Source: Burkholderia oklahomensis C6786
Lineage (GTDB): Bacteria; Pseudomonadota; Gammaproteobacteria; Burkholderiales; Burkholderiaceae
Assembly (NCBI RefSeq): GCF_000959365.1
Contig: NZ_CP009555.1
Coordinates: forward strand, 682,001 to 746,000
DNA length: 64,000 nt
Reading direction: 5' to 3'
Shown: piece after piece, positions 1 to 9,556 of the stretch
Layout of the letters: each line of letters opens with the position of its first letter
Numbering within the stretch: position 1 is the first letter of the stretch
Notes under the pieces: generated by a model
Told to the model about the DNA's origin: nothing
The model's database searches: none
The model's input: only the letters and a program-made list of their open reading frames with translations
Made by a program: the position numbers and the translations under genes

Positions 1-777
1 GCCGTTCGCGTCCGGATTCGCCTGCGGCTTGAGCGCGGGATCGAGCGACGAGAATCCGTCGGTCTTCAAGCGCGCGAGCGACACGCTGAACGTCGTCTTG
101 CCGTCCTGGTCGAGCCGGCCCGACACGCCCGCGCTCTGCGTCTGCGTGTGATAGCTGCCGTAGCTCGCCGAGAAATCGAAGCGCGGCGGATGATCGCCGC
201 CGCGCTTCGTGAACACCTGCACGACGCCGCCGATGGCACCGGACCCATACAGCGACGACACGTTGCCGTTCACCACTTCGACGCGCTCGATCTGGTCGAG
301 CGGCAGCTGGCTGATCTGCGACTGCCCGAGGCTCGCCGAATCGACACGCACGCCGTCGATCAGCACGAGCGATTGCGTCGGCTGCGCGCCGCGCAGAAAG
401 AGGCTTGCGCTTGCGCCCGGCCCGCCGTTGCGCACGATCTGCGCGCCGGGCGCGAGCGCGAGCAGGCCGGGCAGATCGATCGCGCCGCTGTCGGCGATGT
501 CCTGCGCGTCGAAGAGCGTCGTTTGCGGAATCGCGTCGGCGAGCGTCTGCGGCCCGCGCTGCGCGGTGACGACGATCGGCGCGAGCTGCGCGGCGGAAGC
601 CGACGCTGTAGACGCTGTAGACGCCGAATACGCAAAAGACACGGAAGCCGCGGACGACACAGGCAAGACGGAAGAAGCGGACGAAGAAGACGAAGCGGGC
701 GCGTCGCCTTGCGCGAGCGCGACGCACGGCAGCCCGGACAGAGCGGCGAGCGCTGCGCGGGCGAGGGGGGTTCGCAT
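1..777 (-). CDS. TonB-dependent outer-membrane receptor, BtuB-like (N-terminal part, runs off the window)
   Basis: The reading frame starts at the ATG at 777 and is open to the window edge, giving 259 residues. Residues 1-22 form a signal peptide ending in CVALA. A low-complexity Ser/Ala stretch follows, then a TonB-box/plug region with IVVTAQR, LVLIDGVRVD and GSGAIGGVVQVFTKR, typical of the plug domain of vitamin B12/siderophore receptors. Such proteins sit in the outer membrane and import a bound ligand using TonB energy. A cobalamin riboswitch directly upstream makes cobalamin or a corrinoid the likely ligand. The C-terminal barrel lies outside the window. Confidence 0.88.
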   Translation of the reverse strand, partial: MRTPLARAALAALSGLPCVALAQGDAPASSSSSASSVLPVSSAASVSFAYSASTASTASASAAQLAPIVVTAQRGPQTLADAIPQTTLFDAQDIADSGAIDLPGLLALAPGAQIVRNGGPGASASLFLRGAQPTQSLVLIDGVRVDSASLGQSQISQLPLDQIERVEVVNGNVSSLYGSGAIGGVVQVFTKRGGDHPPRFDFSASYGSYHTQTQSAGVSGRLDQDGKTTFSVSLARLKTDGFSSLDPALKPQANPDANG

Positions 778-854
778 GAAGGCATCCTGTTGAGCCACTA
801 CGGCGCCCGCTTCCCCGCAGGCCCCGCATCACGGAGGCGGGCGCGCCCGTCTCC

Positions 855-1075
855 CCGCCTTGGCCGGTATCCGGGCTGACGACGTCACCGCCTCGCCTTC
901 CCGCGCGATGCGCAGTGGCGCAGCGTCGGCGGCCGGCCGAAGAGGCCGGGCCGACGCATCGAGAGTGCGGCTTGCATCGGAACCGATGCGATCGCTTACC
1001 GTTGCGGGGGCAGCGCAGGTTGGCTCGGTCCTGGCGGACGTCGCGCCCTGCTTCCCGTTTAACCGCGCGCGAAGC
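855..1075 (-). promoter_or_regulatory. Cobalamin (B12) riboswitch
   Basis: Read on the minus strand this leader shows the conserved cobalamin aptamer blocks in order: a GGGAA-type segment, CCCGCAACGGTAAGC (compare CCCGCAACTGTAA), GCCACTGCGC, GGGAAGGCG, and the B12 box GTCAGCCCGGATACCGGCC. It ends about 80 bases before the TonB receptor start. In this class adenosylcobalamin binding represses the downstream uptake gene. The exact ends are approximate. Confidence 0.88.
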
Positions 1076-1306
1076 GCGCGAGCACCGAGGCGGCGCCAGT
1101 TTAGGAGCGCGCGCGCGGCAGCGTCAAGGAACCGCGACGACGCAGCGCACGAAAATCGTCGCGCATGCCGATAAACAGATCGGCATCAACGAACGACGAA
1201 GACGATTTCGCGGCGAGAAGCGGGGGTGTTACGTCTAGAAACGTTACAGATATCGGAATCTCGGTTATTCCGCGCTAAAATGTCCGGTCTTTAGAGGACG
1301 CAGCAG

Positions 1307-1657
1307 ATGCTCAACGAACTCGAAACCCTATCTCAAAACATCGGCCGCCTGATCGCGCTGAATCAACGCCATCAAGCGGAACGGCTCGCGCTCGAGGAGC
1401 AGGTCGCGCAATTGCGCACGGAAGTGGAAACGCTGCGCGCGGAACTCGAGCAACTACGCGACGAGCGCAACGCGCTCGCGGCGGAACGCGACACGCTGTC
1501 GGCGAAGATCGACGACGCGCAGGTGAAGCTCAACGCGATCCTCGAAAAATTGCCGCGCACGAAAAGCGTGCCGGATGCAGAAAACCAGCTCGACCTGCTC
1601 GCGCCGCAGGCGAGCGCTGAAGGCGAAGGCACGACGGGCCACGGAGAACATGCATGA
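1307..1657 (+). CDS. Coiled-coil protein upstream of zapA (ZapB-like)
   Basis: This 116-residue protein is almost wholly heptad-like coiled coil from about residue 5 to 85 (LEEQVAQLRTEVETLRAELE and similar), followed by a loose polar tail. Its stop overlaps the zapA start by four bases (ATGA), so the two are translationally coupled. Small coiled-coil partners of ZapA that bridge it to other division proteins are known as ZapB. The position and shape fit such a role at the Z-ring, but the assignment comes from context and not from a diagnostic motif. Upstream of it a stretch rich in A/T (about 1220-1290) could carry the promoter. Confidence 0.75.
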   Translation: MLNELETLSQNIGRLIALNQRHQAERLALEEQVAQLRTEVETLRAELEQLRDERNALAAERDTLSAKIDDAQVKLNAILEKLPRTKSVPDAENQLDLLAPQASAEGEGTTGHGEHA

Positions 1658-1968
1658 GCGCCAAGCAGATCGAAGTGTCGATTCTCGGGCAGGTGTATCG
1701 TCTCGCCTGCTCGCCCGAAACCGAAGCGGCGCTCCTCGAAGCGGTCGCACGCGTCGACGCGGAAATGTCGAAGATCCGTGCGAACAGCTCGGTGCGCGGC
1801 ACCGATCGCATCGCCGTGATGGCCGCGCTGTCGCTCGCGTCGGAGTTGCTGAGATTGCAACAGAGCGTGCGTCACGGAGAAGCGTTCCCTGCGGAAGAAA
1901 TCCGGCGTACAATGCGCCAAATGAATGAACAACTCGGTGCAGTGCTCGCACAGCACGAGGTGCAGTAA
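1654..1968 (+). CDS. zapA: Cell division protein ZapA
   Basis: The 104-residue product matches ZapA in length and layout. An N-terminal globular part (KQIEVSILGQVYRLACSPE) is followed by a long helix (RIAVMAALSLASELLRLQ) and a C-terminal coiled coil. ZapA binds FtsZ and cross-links protofilaments at the division site. The start overlaps the preceding coiled-coil gene by ATGA. A 6S RNA gene follows directly, an arrangement commonly seen for zapA in proteobacteria. Confidence 0.93.
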   Translation: MSAKQIEVSILGQVYRLACSPETEAALLEAVARVDAEMSKIRANSSVRGTDRIAVMAALSLASELLRLQQSVRHGEAFPAEEIRRTMRQMNEQLGAVLAQHEVQ

Positions 1969-2051
1969 GCAAGTTTCACCAGGTTCGGCCAACGCTTGAT
2001 CTATCGTGCTCAAGCTGCTGAATCCAAAGGTGATTCGAACAGTTAAGTCAG

Positions 2052-2230
2052 CTTCCCTGCCTGGTTCGCCAAGGTCATATATTCCTTGAACCAATGCCAT
2101 GTGCACGGTTGCGGAAATTTGTAGCACGGGCGCGCGCGTCACTCTGTCTGATGTACCCGAAGTGCTGCTAACTGCGACCAATTCTGAACCTCAGGTTCAG
2201 GATGCCGGCCTAGCGGCCAAGGCGGGGGCC
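2052..2230 (+). ncRNA. ssrS: 6S RNA
   Basis: The region lies just downstream of zapA, the usual site of 6S RNA. Its ends can pair (CCCTGCCTGG near 2056 with CCAAGGCGGGG near 2217). The interior carries the mirrored CCTTGAACC and TTCTGAACCTCAGGTTCAGG segments and CTAACTGCGACCA, resembling the central-bubble arms of 6S RNA. 6S RNA binds sigma70-RNA polymerase and mimics an open promoter. The ends are estimated from the closing stem. Confidence 0.82.
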
Positions 2231-2237
2231 TATTCGA

Positions 2238-2269
2238 CGGCATCGGGCGAGTCCCGATGCCGTTTTCTT
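2238..2269 (+). terminator. Rho-independent terminator after 6S RNA
   Basis: A perfect 10-bp stem CGGCATCGGG / CCCGATGCCG with a short loop is followed by TTTTCTTTT. It probably ends the zapA-ssrS unit. Confidence 0.85.
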
Positions 2270-2307
2270 TTGTGCAGCCTTTTCATTGCGTCGAGTCATT
2301 CCGATCC

Positions 2308-2769
2308 ATGCGCTACTGGCTGATGAAATCCGAACCGGACGAGGCGAGCATCGACGACCTCGCCGCCGCCTCCGACCACACCCTGCCATGGACCGGCGTG
2401 CGCAACTATCAGGCGCGCAACTTCATGCGCGACACGATGCAGATCGGCGACGGCGTGCTGTTCTACCATTCGAGCTGTCCCGAGCCCGGCATCGCGGGGC
2501 TCGCGGAGGTGTGCTCGACGCCCTACCCCGATCCGACGCAGTTCGATCCACAAAGTCCATACCACGATCCGAAGTCGACGCAGGAAACGCCGCGCTGGGT
2601 GCTCGTCGACGTGCGCTTCGTCAGGAAGACGCCGCTCGTTCCGCTCGCCGCATTGCGCGAGCACGATGCGCTCGCCGACATGCGCGTGCTCGCGAAGGGC
2701 AACCGGCTGTCGATCACGCCCGTCACGCCGGACGAATGGCGCTTCATCACGACGCGCCTGATGAAGTGA
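2308..2769 (+). CDS. EVE domain-containing protein (thymocyte nuclear protein 1-like)
   Basis: The ATG at 2308 gives 153 residues beginning MRYWLMKSEPDEASIDDL, the standard start of EVE (PUA-like fold) proteins. The conserved pocket elements WTGVRNYQARNFMRDTMQIGD and GVLFYHSS are present. A longer frame from 2257 would run back into the 6S terminator and was not chosen. EVE domains are thought to bind modified bases in nucleic acid. The cellular role in Burkholderia is not established. Confidence 0.9.
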   Translation: MRYWLMKSEPDEASIDDLAAASDHTLPWTGVRNYQARNFMRDTMQIGDGVLFYHSSCPEPGIAGLAEVCSTPYPDPTQFDPQSPYHDPKSTQETPRWVLVDVRFVRKTPLVPLAALREHDALADMRVLAKGNRLSITPVTPDEWRFITTRLMK

Positions 2770-2966
2770 CGCGGCGGCCACGTCAAACATTGTCAGACAC
2801 GGCGCGCGAAGCCGCGCCGGCCGGAACCTCGGCCCGCTTTCGACGGCCTAATGGGCGCTCGACGGATGCAGTGCCGCATCCGCCGGGCGTGTCGAAAGAA
2901 GCGCGGCGTCCGTCCGCGCCCCGCACGCCGCATGTTGCGTGCGGGCTTACGCTCAAGGAGTCAACA

Positions 2967-3704
2967 ATGACGAGAAAATCCGCTCTAGCCGTTGCCGTCA
3001 CGCTCGCGGCGGCGCTGCCGATCGCACTGGCGCTCGCGCCGTCCGCCGCACGCGCGCAAAGCATGGGCCAGATGCAGCCGCCCGCGGGCGTGCTGTCGCT
3101 GTCCGCGCAGGCAAGCACCGACGTCCCGCAGGACGTCGTCGACATCACGCTGTTCTACGAACAGCAGGCGAAAGACCCGGGCACCCTGACCGCCGAGCTG
3201 AACAAGCGCGCGGACGCGGCGCTCGCGCAGGCGCGCGGCGTCACGGGCGTCACGGCCCGCACGGGCGAATTCTCGGTGTCGCCGAGCGTCGACCGCGACG
3301 GCAAGATCTCCGCATGGCGCGGCCGCACCGAGGTCGTGCTCGAATCGCACGACTTCGCGGCCGCGTCGAAGCTCGCAGGCCAACTGAATCCGATGATGCA
3401 AGTGGGCAACGTCGCGTTCTCGCTGTCGCCCGAAGCGCAGCGCGCGGCCGAGCAGAAACTCACGACGGAAGCGATCAAGGCGTTCCGTGCACGCGCCGAG
3501 GAAGCGACGCGCGCGTTCGGCTACAACAGCTATTCGATCCGCGACGTGAACGTCGGCAGCGGCCGCAACGTGCAGCCGTATCCGCGGATGTTCGCGATGG
3601 CCGCGCCCGCGATGGACAGCGCGAAGGTTAGCGCGCCGATCGCCGTCGAAGGCGGCAAGACGACCGTGACCGTCAACGTGAACGGCTCGGTGCAGATGAA
3701 GTGA
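2967..3704 (+). CDS. SIMPL (DUF541) domain periplasmic protein
   Basis: This 245-residue protein starts at an ATG preceded by AAGGAG at 2955. Residues 1-31 are a signal peptide ending in SAARAQ. The rest matches the SIMPL/DUF541 fold: an N-terminal LSLSAQASTDVPQDVVDITLFYEQQ block, a central ARTGEFSVSPS block and a C-terminal PIAVEGGKTTVTVNVNGSVQM strand. Family members are periplasmic or surface proteins linked to oxidative stress or membrane function, and their biochemical activity is unclear. The gene is followed by its own terminator. Confidence 0.87.
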   Translation: MTRKSALAVAVTLAAALPIALALAPSAARAQSMGQMQPPAGVLSLSAQASTDVPQDVVDITLFYEQQAKDPGTLTAELNKRADAALAQARGVTGVTARTGEFSVSPSVDRDGKISAWRGRTEVVLESHDFAAASKLAGQLNPMMQVGNVAFSLSPEAQRAAEQKLTTEAIKAFRARAEEATRAFGYNSYSIRDVNVGSGRNVQPYPRMFAMAAPAMDSAKVSAPIAVEGGKTTVTVNVNGSVQMK

Positions 3705-3742
3705 CGGCGGCGGCGCGGCTTCGCGCCGTATGCGGTCAAAAG

Positions 3743-3770
3743 AACGCCGGCTCGTCGCCGGCGTTTTTTA
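3743..3770 (+). terminator. Rho-independent terminator
   Basis: The stem ACGCCGGC / GCCGGCGT with a short loop is followed by TTTTTT. It terminates the SIMPL gene. The rest of 3771-3981 shows no gene I can support. Confidence 0.88.
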
Positions 3771-3981
3771 TTGCGCATTGCGCATGTCGCGGCTTGCGAT
3801 GCTTGCGGCAGGCGGCGCGCGATGCCTTGCGCTTGCGATCATGTGCCGCACATCGCGTGCGCGTGCGATCACGCACCGCGTGTCCGGGCGTCATGCGCCG
3901 TGCGTCGCGATCGGCATACGCACGACGCGCCCGGCCGCGCGCGCCCGGCGATCGCGCAACCGCGGCCGCCGGACGCGGCAC

Positions 3982-4872
3982 TCAGGCCGGCTTAGCTGCG
4001 CCGCCGCGCCGATACGCCCAGATCATCATCAGCACGCCCGCGATGATCATCGGCAGCGACAGCCACTGCCCCATCGACAGACCGAACGTCAGCAGGCCGA
4101 GAAAATCGTCCGGCTCGCGTGCGAATTCGACCGTGAAGCGCGCGAGACCATAGCCGATCAGGAAGAGCGCCGAGATCGCGCCCATCGGCCGCGGCTTGCG
4201 CGAGAACAACCACAGCACGAAGAAGAGCGCGATGCCTTCGAGCGCGATTTCGTAGAGCTGCGACGGATGGCGCGGCAGCATCTGGTGTGACAGGAACACC
4301 TCGTTCAGATTCCACTTCGCCGCGAGATCCTGGTGCGTGGCGAGCCACGCGGCGTCGTCGCGCGACGCGCCCGGGAACAGCATCGCCCACGGCGCGTCAG
4401 GGCTCGTCACGCGGCCCCACAGCTCGCCGTTGATGAAGTTGCCGAGACGCCCGGCCGCGAGCCCCGTCGGCACCATCGGCGCGACGAAGTCCGTCACTTC
4501 GAGCCAGTGCCGCTTGCGCTGCCATGCGAACAGCACCATCGCCAACGTGACGCCGAGGAAGCCGCCGTGGAACGACATCCCGCCTTCCCACACCCTGAAG
4601 ATGTCGAGCGGATGCGTGAAGTAATAGCCGGCCTTGTAGAACAGCACGTAGCCGAGCCGGCCGCCCAGCACGACGCCGAGCACGCCGTAGAACATCATGT
4701 CGTCGATGTCCTTCGCGGTCCAGCCCTGCGCGGCGACGTGCGGCAGCTTGAGACGCACCCGGCCGACGACGATCGCGAGGATGAAGCCGATGAGATACAT
4801 GAGCCCGTACCAGCGCACGGCGAGCGGGCCGAGGTGAATCGCGACGGGATCGAAATTCGGATGAATGATCAT
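3982..4872 (-). CDS. lgt: Prolipoprotein diacylglyceryl transferase
   Basis: This 296-residue inner-membrane protein has about seven hydrophobic segments and the Lgt hallmarks [11 protein letters not shown] (His essential in the family), the signature [14 protein letters not shown] and HPSQLYEI. It transfers diacylglycerol from phosphatidylglycerol to the lipobox cysteine of prolipoproteins, the first step of lipoprotein maturation. Three glycosidases later in this window carry lipoboxes and would be its substrates. The start at 4872 ([26 protein letters not shown]) is the conserved family N-terminus. Confidence 0.96.
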   Translation of the reverse strand: MIIHPNFDPVAIHLGPLAVRWYGLMYLIGFILAIVVGRVRLKLPHVAAQGWTAKDIDDMMFYGVLGVVLGGRLGYVLFYKAGYYFTHPLDIFRVWEGGMSFHGGFLGVTLAMVLFAWQRKRHWLEVTDFVAPMVPTGLAAGRLGNFINGELWGRVTSPDAPWAMLFPGASRDDAAWLATHQDLAAKWNLNEVFLSHQMLPRHPSQLYEIALEGIALFFVLWLFSRKPRPMGAISALFLIGYGLARFTVEFAREPDDFLGLLTFGLSMGQWLSLPMIIAGVLMMIWAYRRGGAAKPA

Positions 4873-4973
4873 GAGTTAGCGTTGAAGGTTCTGAATCGAT
4901 GCGGCTCGCGCGGCGACGACAACGACGACGCGCATGCCGCGACCGCGGTTCGACGGGCGCGCCGCGCGAACGT

Positions 4974-5927
4974 TCACGGCCGCGTCGCGCGCGCGCCCCG
5001 CCGGTCGACCGCGCCGGGCGGCGAAGCACGCTGCGCGTCGCCGCGCACGACGTCGATGAAGCCCGCGAGCACGGGGCTCACGTCGTCCGTGCGCCACACG
5101 AGACCGGTCTCGACGACGGGCGCCGCGCCGGCGAGCGCGCGGTAGACGACACCCGTGCGCCGCAGGTTACGCAGCGATTGCGGCACGAGTGCGACGCCCA
5201 TGCCCGCGGACACGAGGCTGACGATCGTCTGCATCTGGATCGCCTCCTGGCCGATGCGCGGTGCGACGCCCGCCGCGCCGTAGCAGCCCGTAATGATGTC
5301 ATAAAAGCCGGGCGCCAAACGACGCGGGAAGACGACGAGCGGCAGCGACGCGATATCGGCGATCCGCACCGGCGCGTCGTCCGCCGCCTCGGCGGCGTCG
5401 GCCGGCATCGCGACGACGAGCGGCTCGCGCAGCACGGGCAGGTACGACAGCGAAGCCGCGTGCCGCGGCGGCACGGGCGGAATCACGAGCCCGGCGTCGA
5501 TGCGTCCCGCGACGAGTTCCTCGATCTGCACGTCGCTCGTCGCCTCCGTCAGTTGCAGCCGCACATGCGGATAGCGCGCGCCGAACTCGCGCAGCAACTG
5601 CGGCAAGAGCCCGTAGTCGGCCGTCGACACGAACGCGAGCGCGAGCGATCCCGCCTCGCCACGCGCGAGGCTCTGCGCGAGCGGCGGCAGCGCGTCGGCG
5701 GCGGCGATCAGCCGCCGCACGTCGGGCAGCAGCGCCGCGCCGACCGCGGTCAGCTCGACCGAGCGCTTCGTGCGCGCGAACAGCGCGACGCCGAGCGCAT
5801 CCTCGAGCGCGCGGATCGCCTGCGACAGCGGCGGCTGCGTCATCGACAGGCGCTCGGCGGCGCGGCCGAAGTGCCGCTCGTCGGCGACGGCCACGAAATA
5901 GCGCCATTGGCGCAGATCGGGGGTCAA
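4974..5927 (-). CDS. LysR-family transcriptional regulator, divergent from ilvD
   Basis: The 317-residue protein has an N-terminal winged HTH (HFGRAAERLSMTQPPLSQAIRALEDALGV, residues about 18-46) and a C-terminal effector domain of the periplasmic-binding fold. It is divergently placed from ilvD, with about 180 bases of A/T-rich DNA between them. That arrangement is typical for LysR proteins that regulate their neighbour, so control of ilvD or of branched-chain amino acid synthesis is a reasonable inference. The ligand is unknown. Confidence 0.9.
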   Translation of the reverse strand: MTPDLRQWRYFVAVADERHFGRAAERLSMTQPPLSQAIRALEDALGVALFARTKRSVELTAVGAALLPDVRRLIAAADALPPLAQSLARGEAGSLALAFVSTADYGLLPQLLREFGARYPHVRLQLTEATSDVQIEELVAGRIDAGLVIPPVPPRHAASLSYLPVLREPLVVAMPADAAEAADDAPVRIADIASLPLVVFPRRLAPGFYDIITGCYGAAGVAPRIGQEAIQMQTIVSLVSAGMGVALVPQSLRNLRRTGVVYRALAGAAPVVETGLVWRTDDVSPVLAGFIDVVRGDAQRASPPGAVDRRGARATRP

Positions 5928-6105
5928 ATCATGCTCCTCACCTGTTTCGACATGCAGATTAATATGTATAACGACCTAATAGACGATGAATAATATATTG
6001 GACATTCTCTAAGAGAAACTGCATTCTTGGCCACCTGAGCCGGACTGCGCCGATGCAGCGCGCCGCGCCGCCCCACAGTCAACCCAGTCGATGGATGGAG
6101 TCCCC

Positions 6106-7779
6106 ATGTCGTACAACCGCCGCTCGAAGAACATCACGCAAGGCGTGGCCCGTTCGCCGAACCGCTCGATGTATTACGCGCTCGGCTATCAGAAGGACGA
6201 TTTCGACAAGCCGATGATCGGCGTCGCGAACGGCCACTCGACGATCACGCCGTGCAACGCGGGCCTGCAGCGCCTGTCGGACGCCGCGGTCGCGGCCGTG
6301 AAGGCGGCCGACGCGAACCCGCAGATCTTCGGCACGCCGACGATCTCGGACGGCATGTCGATGGGCACCGAAGGGATGAAGTACTCGCTCGTGTCGCGCG
6401 AAGTGATCGCCGACTGCATCGAGACCTGCGTGCAGGGCCAGTGGATGGACGGCGTCGTCGTCGTGGGCGGCTGCGACAAGAACATGCCGGGCGGCATGAT
6501 CGCGCTCGCGCGCATCAACGTGCCGGGCATCTACGTGTACGGCGGCACGATCCGCCCGGGCCACTGGAAGGGCAAGGACCTGACGATCGTGTCGTCGTTC
6601 GAGGCGGTCGGCGAGTTCACCGCGGGGCGCATGTCGCAGGAAGATTTCGAAGGGGTCGAAAAGAACGCGTGCCCGACGACGGGCTCGTGCGGCGGGATGT
6701 ACACCGCGAACACGATGAGCTCGTCGTTCGAAGCGCTCGGCATGTCGCTGCTGTATTCGTCGACGATGGCGAATCCCGATCAGGAAAAGGTCGACTCGGC
6801 CGCCGAATCGGCGCGCGTGCTCGTCGAAGCGGTGAAGAAAGACCTGAAGCCGCGCGACATCATCACGAAGAAGTCGATCGAGAACGCGGTGTCGGTGATC
6901 ATGGCGACGGGCGGCTCGACGAACGCGGTGCTGCACTATCTCGCGATCGCGCACGCGGCCGAGATCGACTGGTCGATCGAAGACTTCGAGCGCATCCGCA
7001 AGCGCGTGCCGGTGATCTGCGATCTGAAGCCGTCGGGCCAGTACGTCGCGACCGATCTGCACGCGGCGGGCGGCATTCCGCAAGTGATGAAGATCCTGCT
7101 CGACGCGGGCCTGCTGCACGGCGATTGCGTGACGATCACGGGCCGCACGATGGCCGAAGAGCTGAAGGACGTGCCGAGCGTGCCGCGCGCCGACCAGAAG
7201 GTGATCTATCCGATCGCCGACGCGCTGTACAAGGAAGGCCACCTCGCGATCCTGAAGGGCAATCTCGCCGAAGACGGCGCCGTCGCGAAGATCACCGGCC
7301 TGAAGAACCCGGTCATCACGGGGCCGGCCCGCGTGTTCGACGACGAGCAGAGCGCGCTGCAGGCGATCCTCGACGACAAGATCCGCGCGGGCGACGTCGT
7401 CGTGCTGCGCTACCTCGGCCCGCAGGGCGGCCCGGGGATGCCGGAAATGCTCGCGCCGACGTCGGCGATCATCGGCAAGGGGCTCGGCGAATCGGTGGGC
7501 CTCATCACCGACGGTCGCTTCTCGGGCGGTACGTGGGGGATGGTGGTCGGCCACGTCGCGCCGGAAGCGTTCGTCGGCGGCACGATCGCGCTCGTTCAGG
7601 AAGGCGACTCGATCACGATCGACGCGCACAAGCTGCTGCTGCAGCTGAACGTCGACGACGCCGAGCTGGCGCGCCGACGCGCCGCGTGGAAGCAGCCGGC
7701 GCCGCGTTACACGCGCGGCGTGCTCGCGAAGTATGCGGCGCTCGCCCGCCCGGCGAACAAGGGCGCGGTGACGGGCTGA
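6106..7779 (+). CDS. ilvD: Dihydroxy-acid dehydratase
   Basis: The protein of 557 residues starts [13 protein letters not shown] at the ATG at 6106, with GGATGGAG just upstream. An in-frame ATG at 6091 would add five residues and lacks that spacing. Iron-sulfur ligands are visible in [10 protein letters not shown] and [14 protein letters not shown], and the C-terminal [20 protein letters not shown] block is conserved. The enzyme dehydrates 2,3-dihydroxy-isovalerate and 2,3-dihydroxy-3-methylvalerate in valine, leucine and isoleucine synthesis in the cytoplasm. Confidence 0.97.
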   Translation: MSYNRRSKNITQGVARSPNRSMYYALGYQKDDFDKPMIGVANGHSTITPCNAGLQRLSDAAVAAVKAADANPQIFGTPTISDGMSMGTEGMKYSLVSREVIADCIETCVQGQWMDGVVVVGGCDKNMPGGMIALARINVPGIYVYGGTIRPGHWKGKDLTIVSSFEAVGEFTAGRMSQEDFEGVEKNACPTTGSCGGMYTANTMSSSFEALGMSLLYSSTMANPDQEKVDSAAESARVLVEAVKKDLKPRDIITKKSIENAVSVIMATGGSTNAVLHYLAIAHAAEIDWSIEDFERIRKRVPVICDLKPSGQYVATDLHAAGGIPQVMKILLDAGLLHGDCVTITGRTMAEELKDVPSVPRADQKVIYPIADALYKEGHLAILKGNLAEDGAVAKITGLKNPVITGPARVFDDEQSALQAILDDKIRAGDVVVLRYLGPQGGPGMPEMLAPTSAIIGKGLGESVGLITDGRFSGGTWGMVVGHVAPEAFVGGTIALVQEGDSITIDAHKLLLQLNVDDAELARRRAAWKQPAPRYTRGVLAKYAALARPANKGAVTG

Positions 7780-7903
7780 CGCGCGTACGCGCGCCGGACC
7801 GGTGTCCGGCGCGTGCGCTCTGCGCGCGATGCGCGTCGCATCGCGAGACCGCGGCGGCGCGACGGCGCGGCGGCGACGCGACAAAAAGCAACAAGACGAC
7901 GAA

Positions 7904-7934
7904 GGGGGCGCGACGTACTCGCGCCCCCTTTCCT
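7904..7934 (+). terminator. Probable rho-independent terminator after ilvD
   Basis: A 10-bp perfect stem GGGGGCGCGA / TCGCGCCCCC is followed by TTTCCTCTT. It lies between ilvD and the cytochrome c gene, about 50 bases before the latter's start. Confidence 0.7.
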
Positions 7935-7984
7935 CTTATAATGCGCGCACCGCCAAGCCGGACGCTGTTCCGGCGGAGACCAGC

Positions 7985-8308
7985 ATGAACAGAACGACCT
8001 TGCGCCTGATGGCAATCGCGCTCGTTGCTGCGGCCGCAAATGCGCATGCGCAGCAGGCCGATGGGCTCACGCTCGCGCAACGCAAGAACTGCATGGCATG
8101 CCATGCGATCGACAAGACTTTGATGGGACCATCGTTTCACGCGATCGCCGACAAATATGCTGCGCGCGGCGATGCCGCCGGCTATCTCGCGCAGACGATC
8201 GTCAAGGGGAGCGTCGGCGTGTGGGGCAGCGTGCCGATGCCCGCGAACACGCAACTGACGAGCGCCGAAGCCGGCACGCTCGCGCACTGGATCCTGTCGC
8301 TCAAGTAA
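7985..8308 (+). CDS. Small soluble class I cytochrome c (c551/c552-like)
   Basis: The 107-residue product from the ATG at 7985 has a signal peptide ending in ANAHAQ, one heme-binding CMACH motif (residues about 37-41) and the axial methionine region VPMPANTQLTSAEAGTLAHWILSLK. Such periplasmic monoheme cytochromes shuttle electrons in respiratory chains. The length and the VPMPAN motif fit the c551/c552 group. The frame could be opened upstream to 7802, but that stretch includes the terminator and lacks the signal peptide start. Confidence 0.92.
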   Translation: MNRTTLRLMAIALVAAAANAHAQQADGLTLAQRKNCMACHAIDKTLMGPSFHAIADKYAARGDAAGYLAQTIVKGSVGVWGSVPMPANTQLTSAEAGTLAHWILSLK

Positions 8309-8446
8309 GCCGGATCGGGAGGCGCCGCCGATGGCGCCCGTGACAGGGTTGCGCGCGCAACGCTCCGGTTGCGCGCCTCAAGCCGCGCCCCGCCGTGCGA
8401 CGCGCGGCGGAAAAGCCGGGCCCCCGCCCTCGGCCCCCTTCGTCCT

Positions 8447-9073
8447 TCAAGCGATGTCGCCCGACCGTGGCTCGTTGCGGCGGGCGAGCGCCGCGCCGAC
8501 TTCCTCCGTCACCCAACCGGCGACCTCGGTTTCGAGCGCAAGCGCGACTTCGCGCGTGATCTGGCTGACGAGCCAGCCCGCATGATCCTGCAGCGCATCG
8601 CGGCAACGCGCCTCGATGAGGCCGCGTCCTTCCCCCGTCAGATAGTGGGTCAGGCGGCTCTTCAGGCGCGCGGCGATCTGCCGCGCTTCGAGATCCGCGA
8701 CGACCGACGGCGCGGCCTGCACCGCATCGGGCGTCGACGACGGCAGCGCAGCGGGCGGCGCAAGATCCGGCGCAGGATGCGCGGCGGGCAGCTCGTCCGC
8801 GTACGTCGCGGGTGCGGCATACGCGGTCGGCAGCTCGGGCGCGAACGGCTCCGGCGTCGACACGAACGGCGGCTCGGCATGCATCGGCATGCTCGCCGCA
8901 TCCGACGACTGCAACGGTGCGACGGGCGCCGCGCCGCCCGCCTCCGCACTCGCGGCACCGGCCGACGCGCCCGGCTGCGCGTGCTCGGCGACGGGCTGCC
9001 GCGCGAGCGCCGGATTGCCGGGCACGAGCACGTCGGTCAGCACGGGAATCGACGATGCGTTGGCTTCGACCAC
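8447..9073 (-). CDS. DUF2486-type protein of Burkholderiaceae
   Basis: A GTG at 9073 preceded by GGAGGAC gives 208 residues. The protein begins with a short SSIPVLTDVLVPG motif, has a long Ala/Pro-rich low-complexity linker (about residues 25-120) and ends in a conserved helical domain (ARQIAARLKSRLTHYLTGEGR ... REVALALETEVAGWVTEEV). This layout is what I know from DUF2486 proteins, which sit next to holC and pepA in Burkholderia. The function is unknown. It is probably co-transcribed with pepA and holC. Confidence 0.72.
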   Translation of the reverse strand: MVEANASSIPVLTDVLVPGNPALARQPVAEHAQPGASAGAASAEAGGAAPVAPLQSSDAASMPMHAEPPFVSTPEPFAPELPTAYAAPATYADELPAAHPAPDLAPPAALPSSTPDAVQAAPSVVADLEARQIAARLKSRLTHYLTGEGRGLIEARCRDALQDHAGWLVSQITREVALALETEVAGWVTEEVGAALARRNEPRSGDIA

Positions 9074-9096
9074 GTTTTGTCCTCCGTCTGCTCGGG

Positions 9097-9513
9097 CTAG
9101 CCGCCCTGCTTGTGGTTGTTGAGCGCGTAGCCGCGGTCGCGGTAGAACCGATACCGGTCGCGCCCGGCCGCGAGCTCGTCGGGCGCGTTGCCGACCACTT
9201 CGAGCAGGCGATCGAAGCGCGCGAACTGCGTCGGCACGTCCGCGCCCAGGTTCAGCAGGATCTGATGATGCGGCGCGCGCTCGAGATCCGCGGTCAGCAC
9301 GATCGGCGTATTCGCCGAGTGTGCGTTGTCGATCGCGCAATGCGGAATGAAATCGAGCGGCGAGAACGTCCACAGACGCTCGTCGAGCGCGCGCAGCCGC
9401 GCGGGCTCCGCGCACACGACGACGGGCTGACCCGCCTGATACGCCTTGCGCAGCAGCCGGCACGCGTACGCGAGCGAATCGCCGACGTTCGTATGGAAAT
9501 CGATCCGCGTCAT
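9097..9513 (-). CDS. holC: DNA polymerase III subunit chi
   Basis: The 138-residue sequence starts MTRIDFHTNVGDSLAYACRLLRKAYQAG and contains LDERLWTFSPLDFIPH and PIVLTADLERAPHHQILLNLG, characteristic of HolC. The chi subunit, with psi, links the clamp loader to single-stranded DNA-binding protein at the replication fork. The order pepA-holC is common in proteobacteria. It lies 43 bases downstream of pepA and 23 bases upstream of the next gene, consistent with an operon. Confidence 0.94.
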   Translation of the reverse strand: MTRIDFHTNVGDSLAYACRLLRKAYQAGQPVVVCAEPARLRALDERLWTFSPLDFIPHCAIDNAHSANTPIVLTADLERAPHHQILLNLGADVPTQFARFDRLLEVVGNAPDELAAGRDRYRFYRDRGYALNNHKQGG

Positions 9514-9556
9514 CGCTCGCCGCGCCCTGCCGTGCCGATCGTCGAACCCTGCGCCA

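Noticed and set aside
6079..7884. Long minus-strand frame opposite ilvD
   Set aside because: It is His/Arg/Asp-rich shadow sequence. ilvD on the plus strand is unambiguous.
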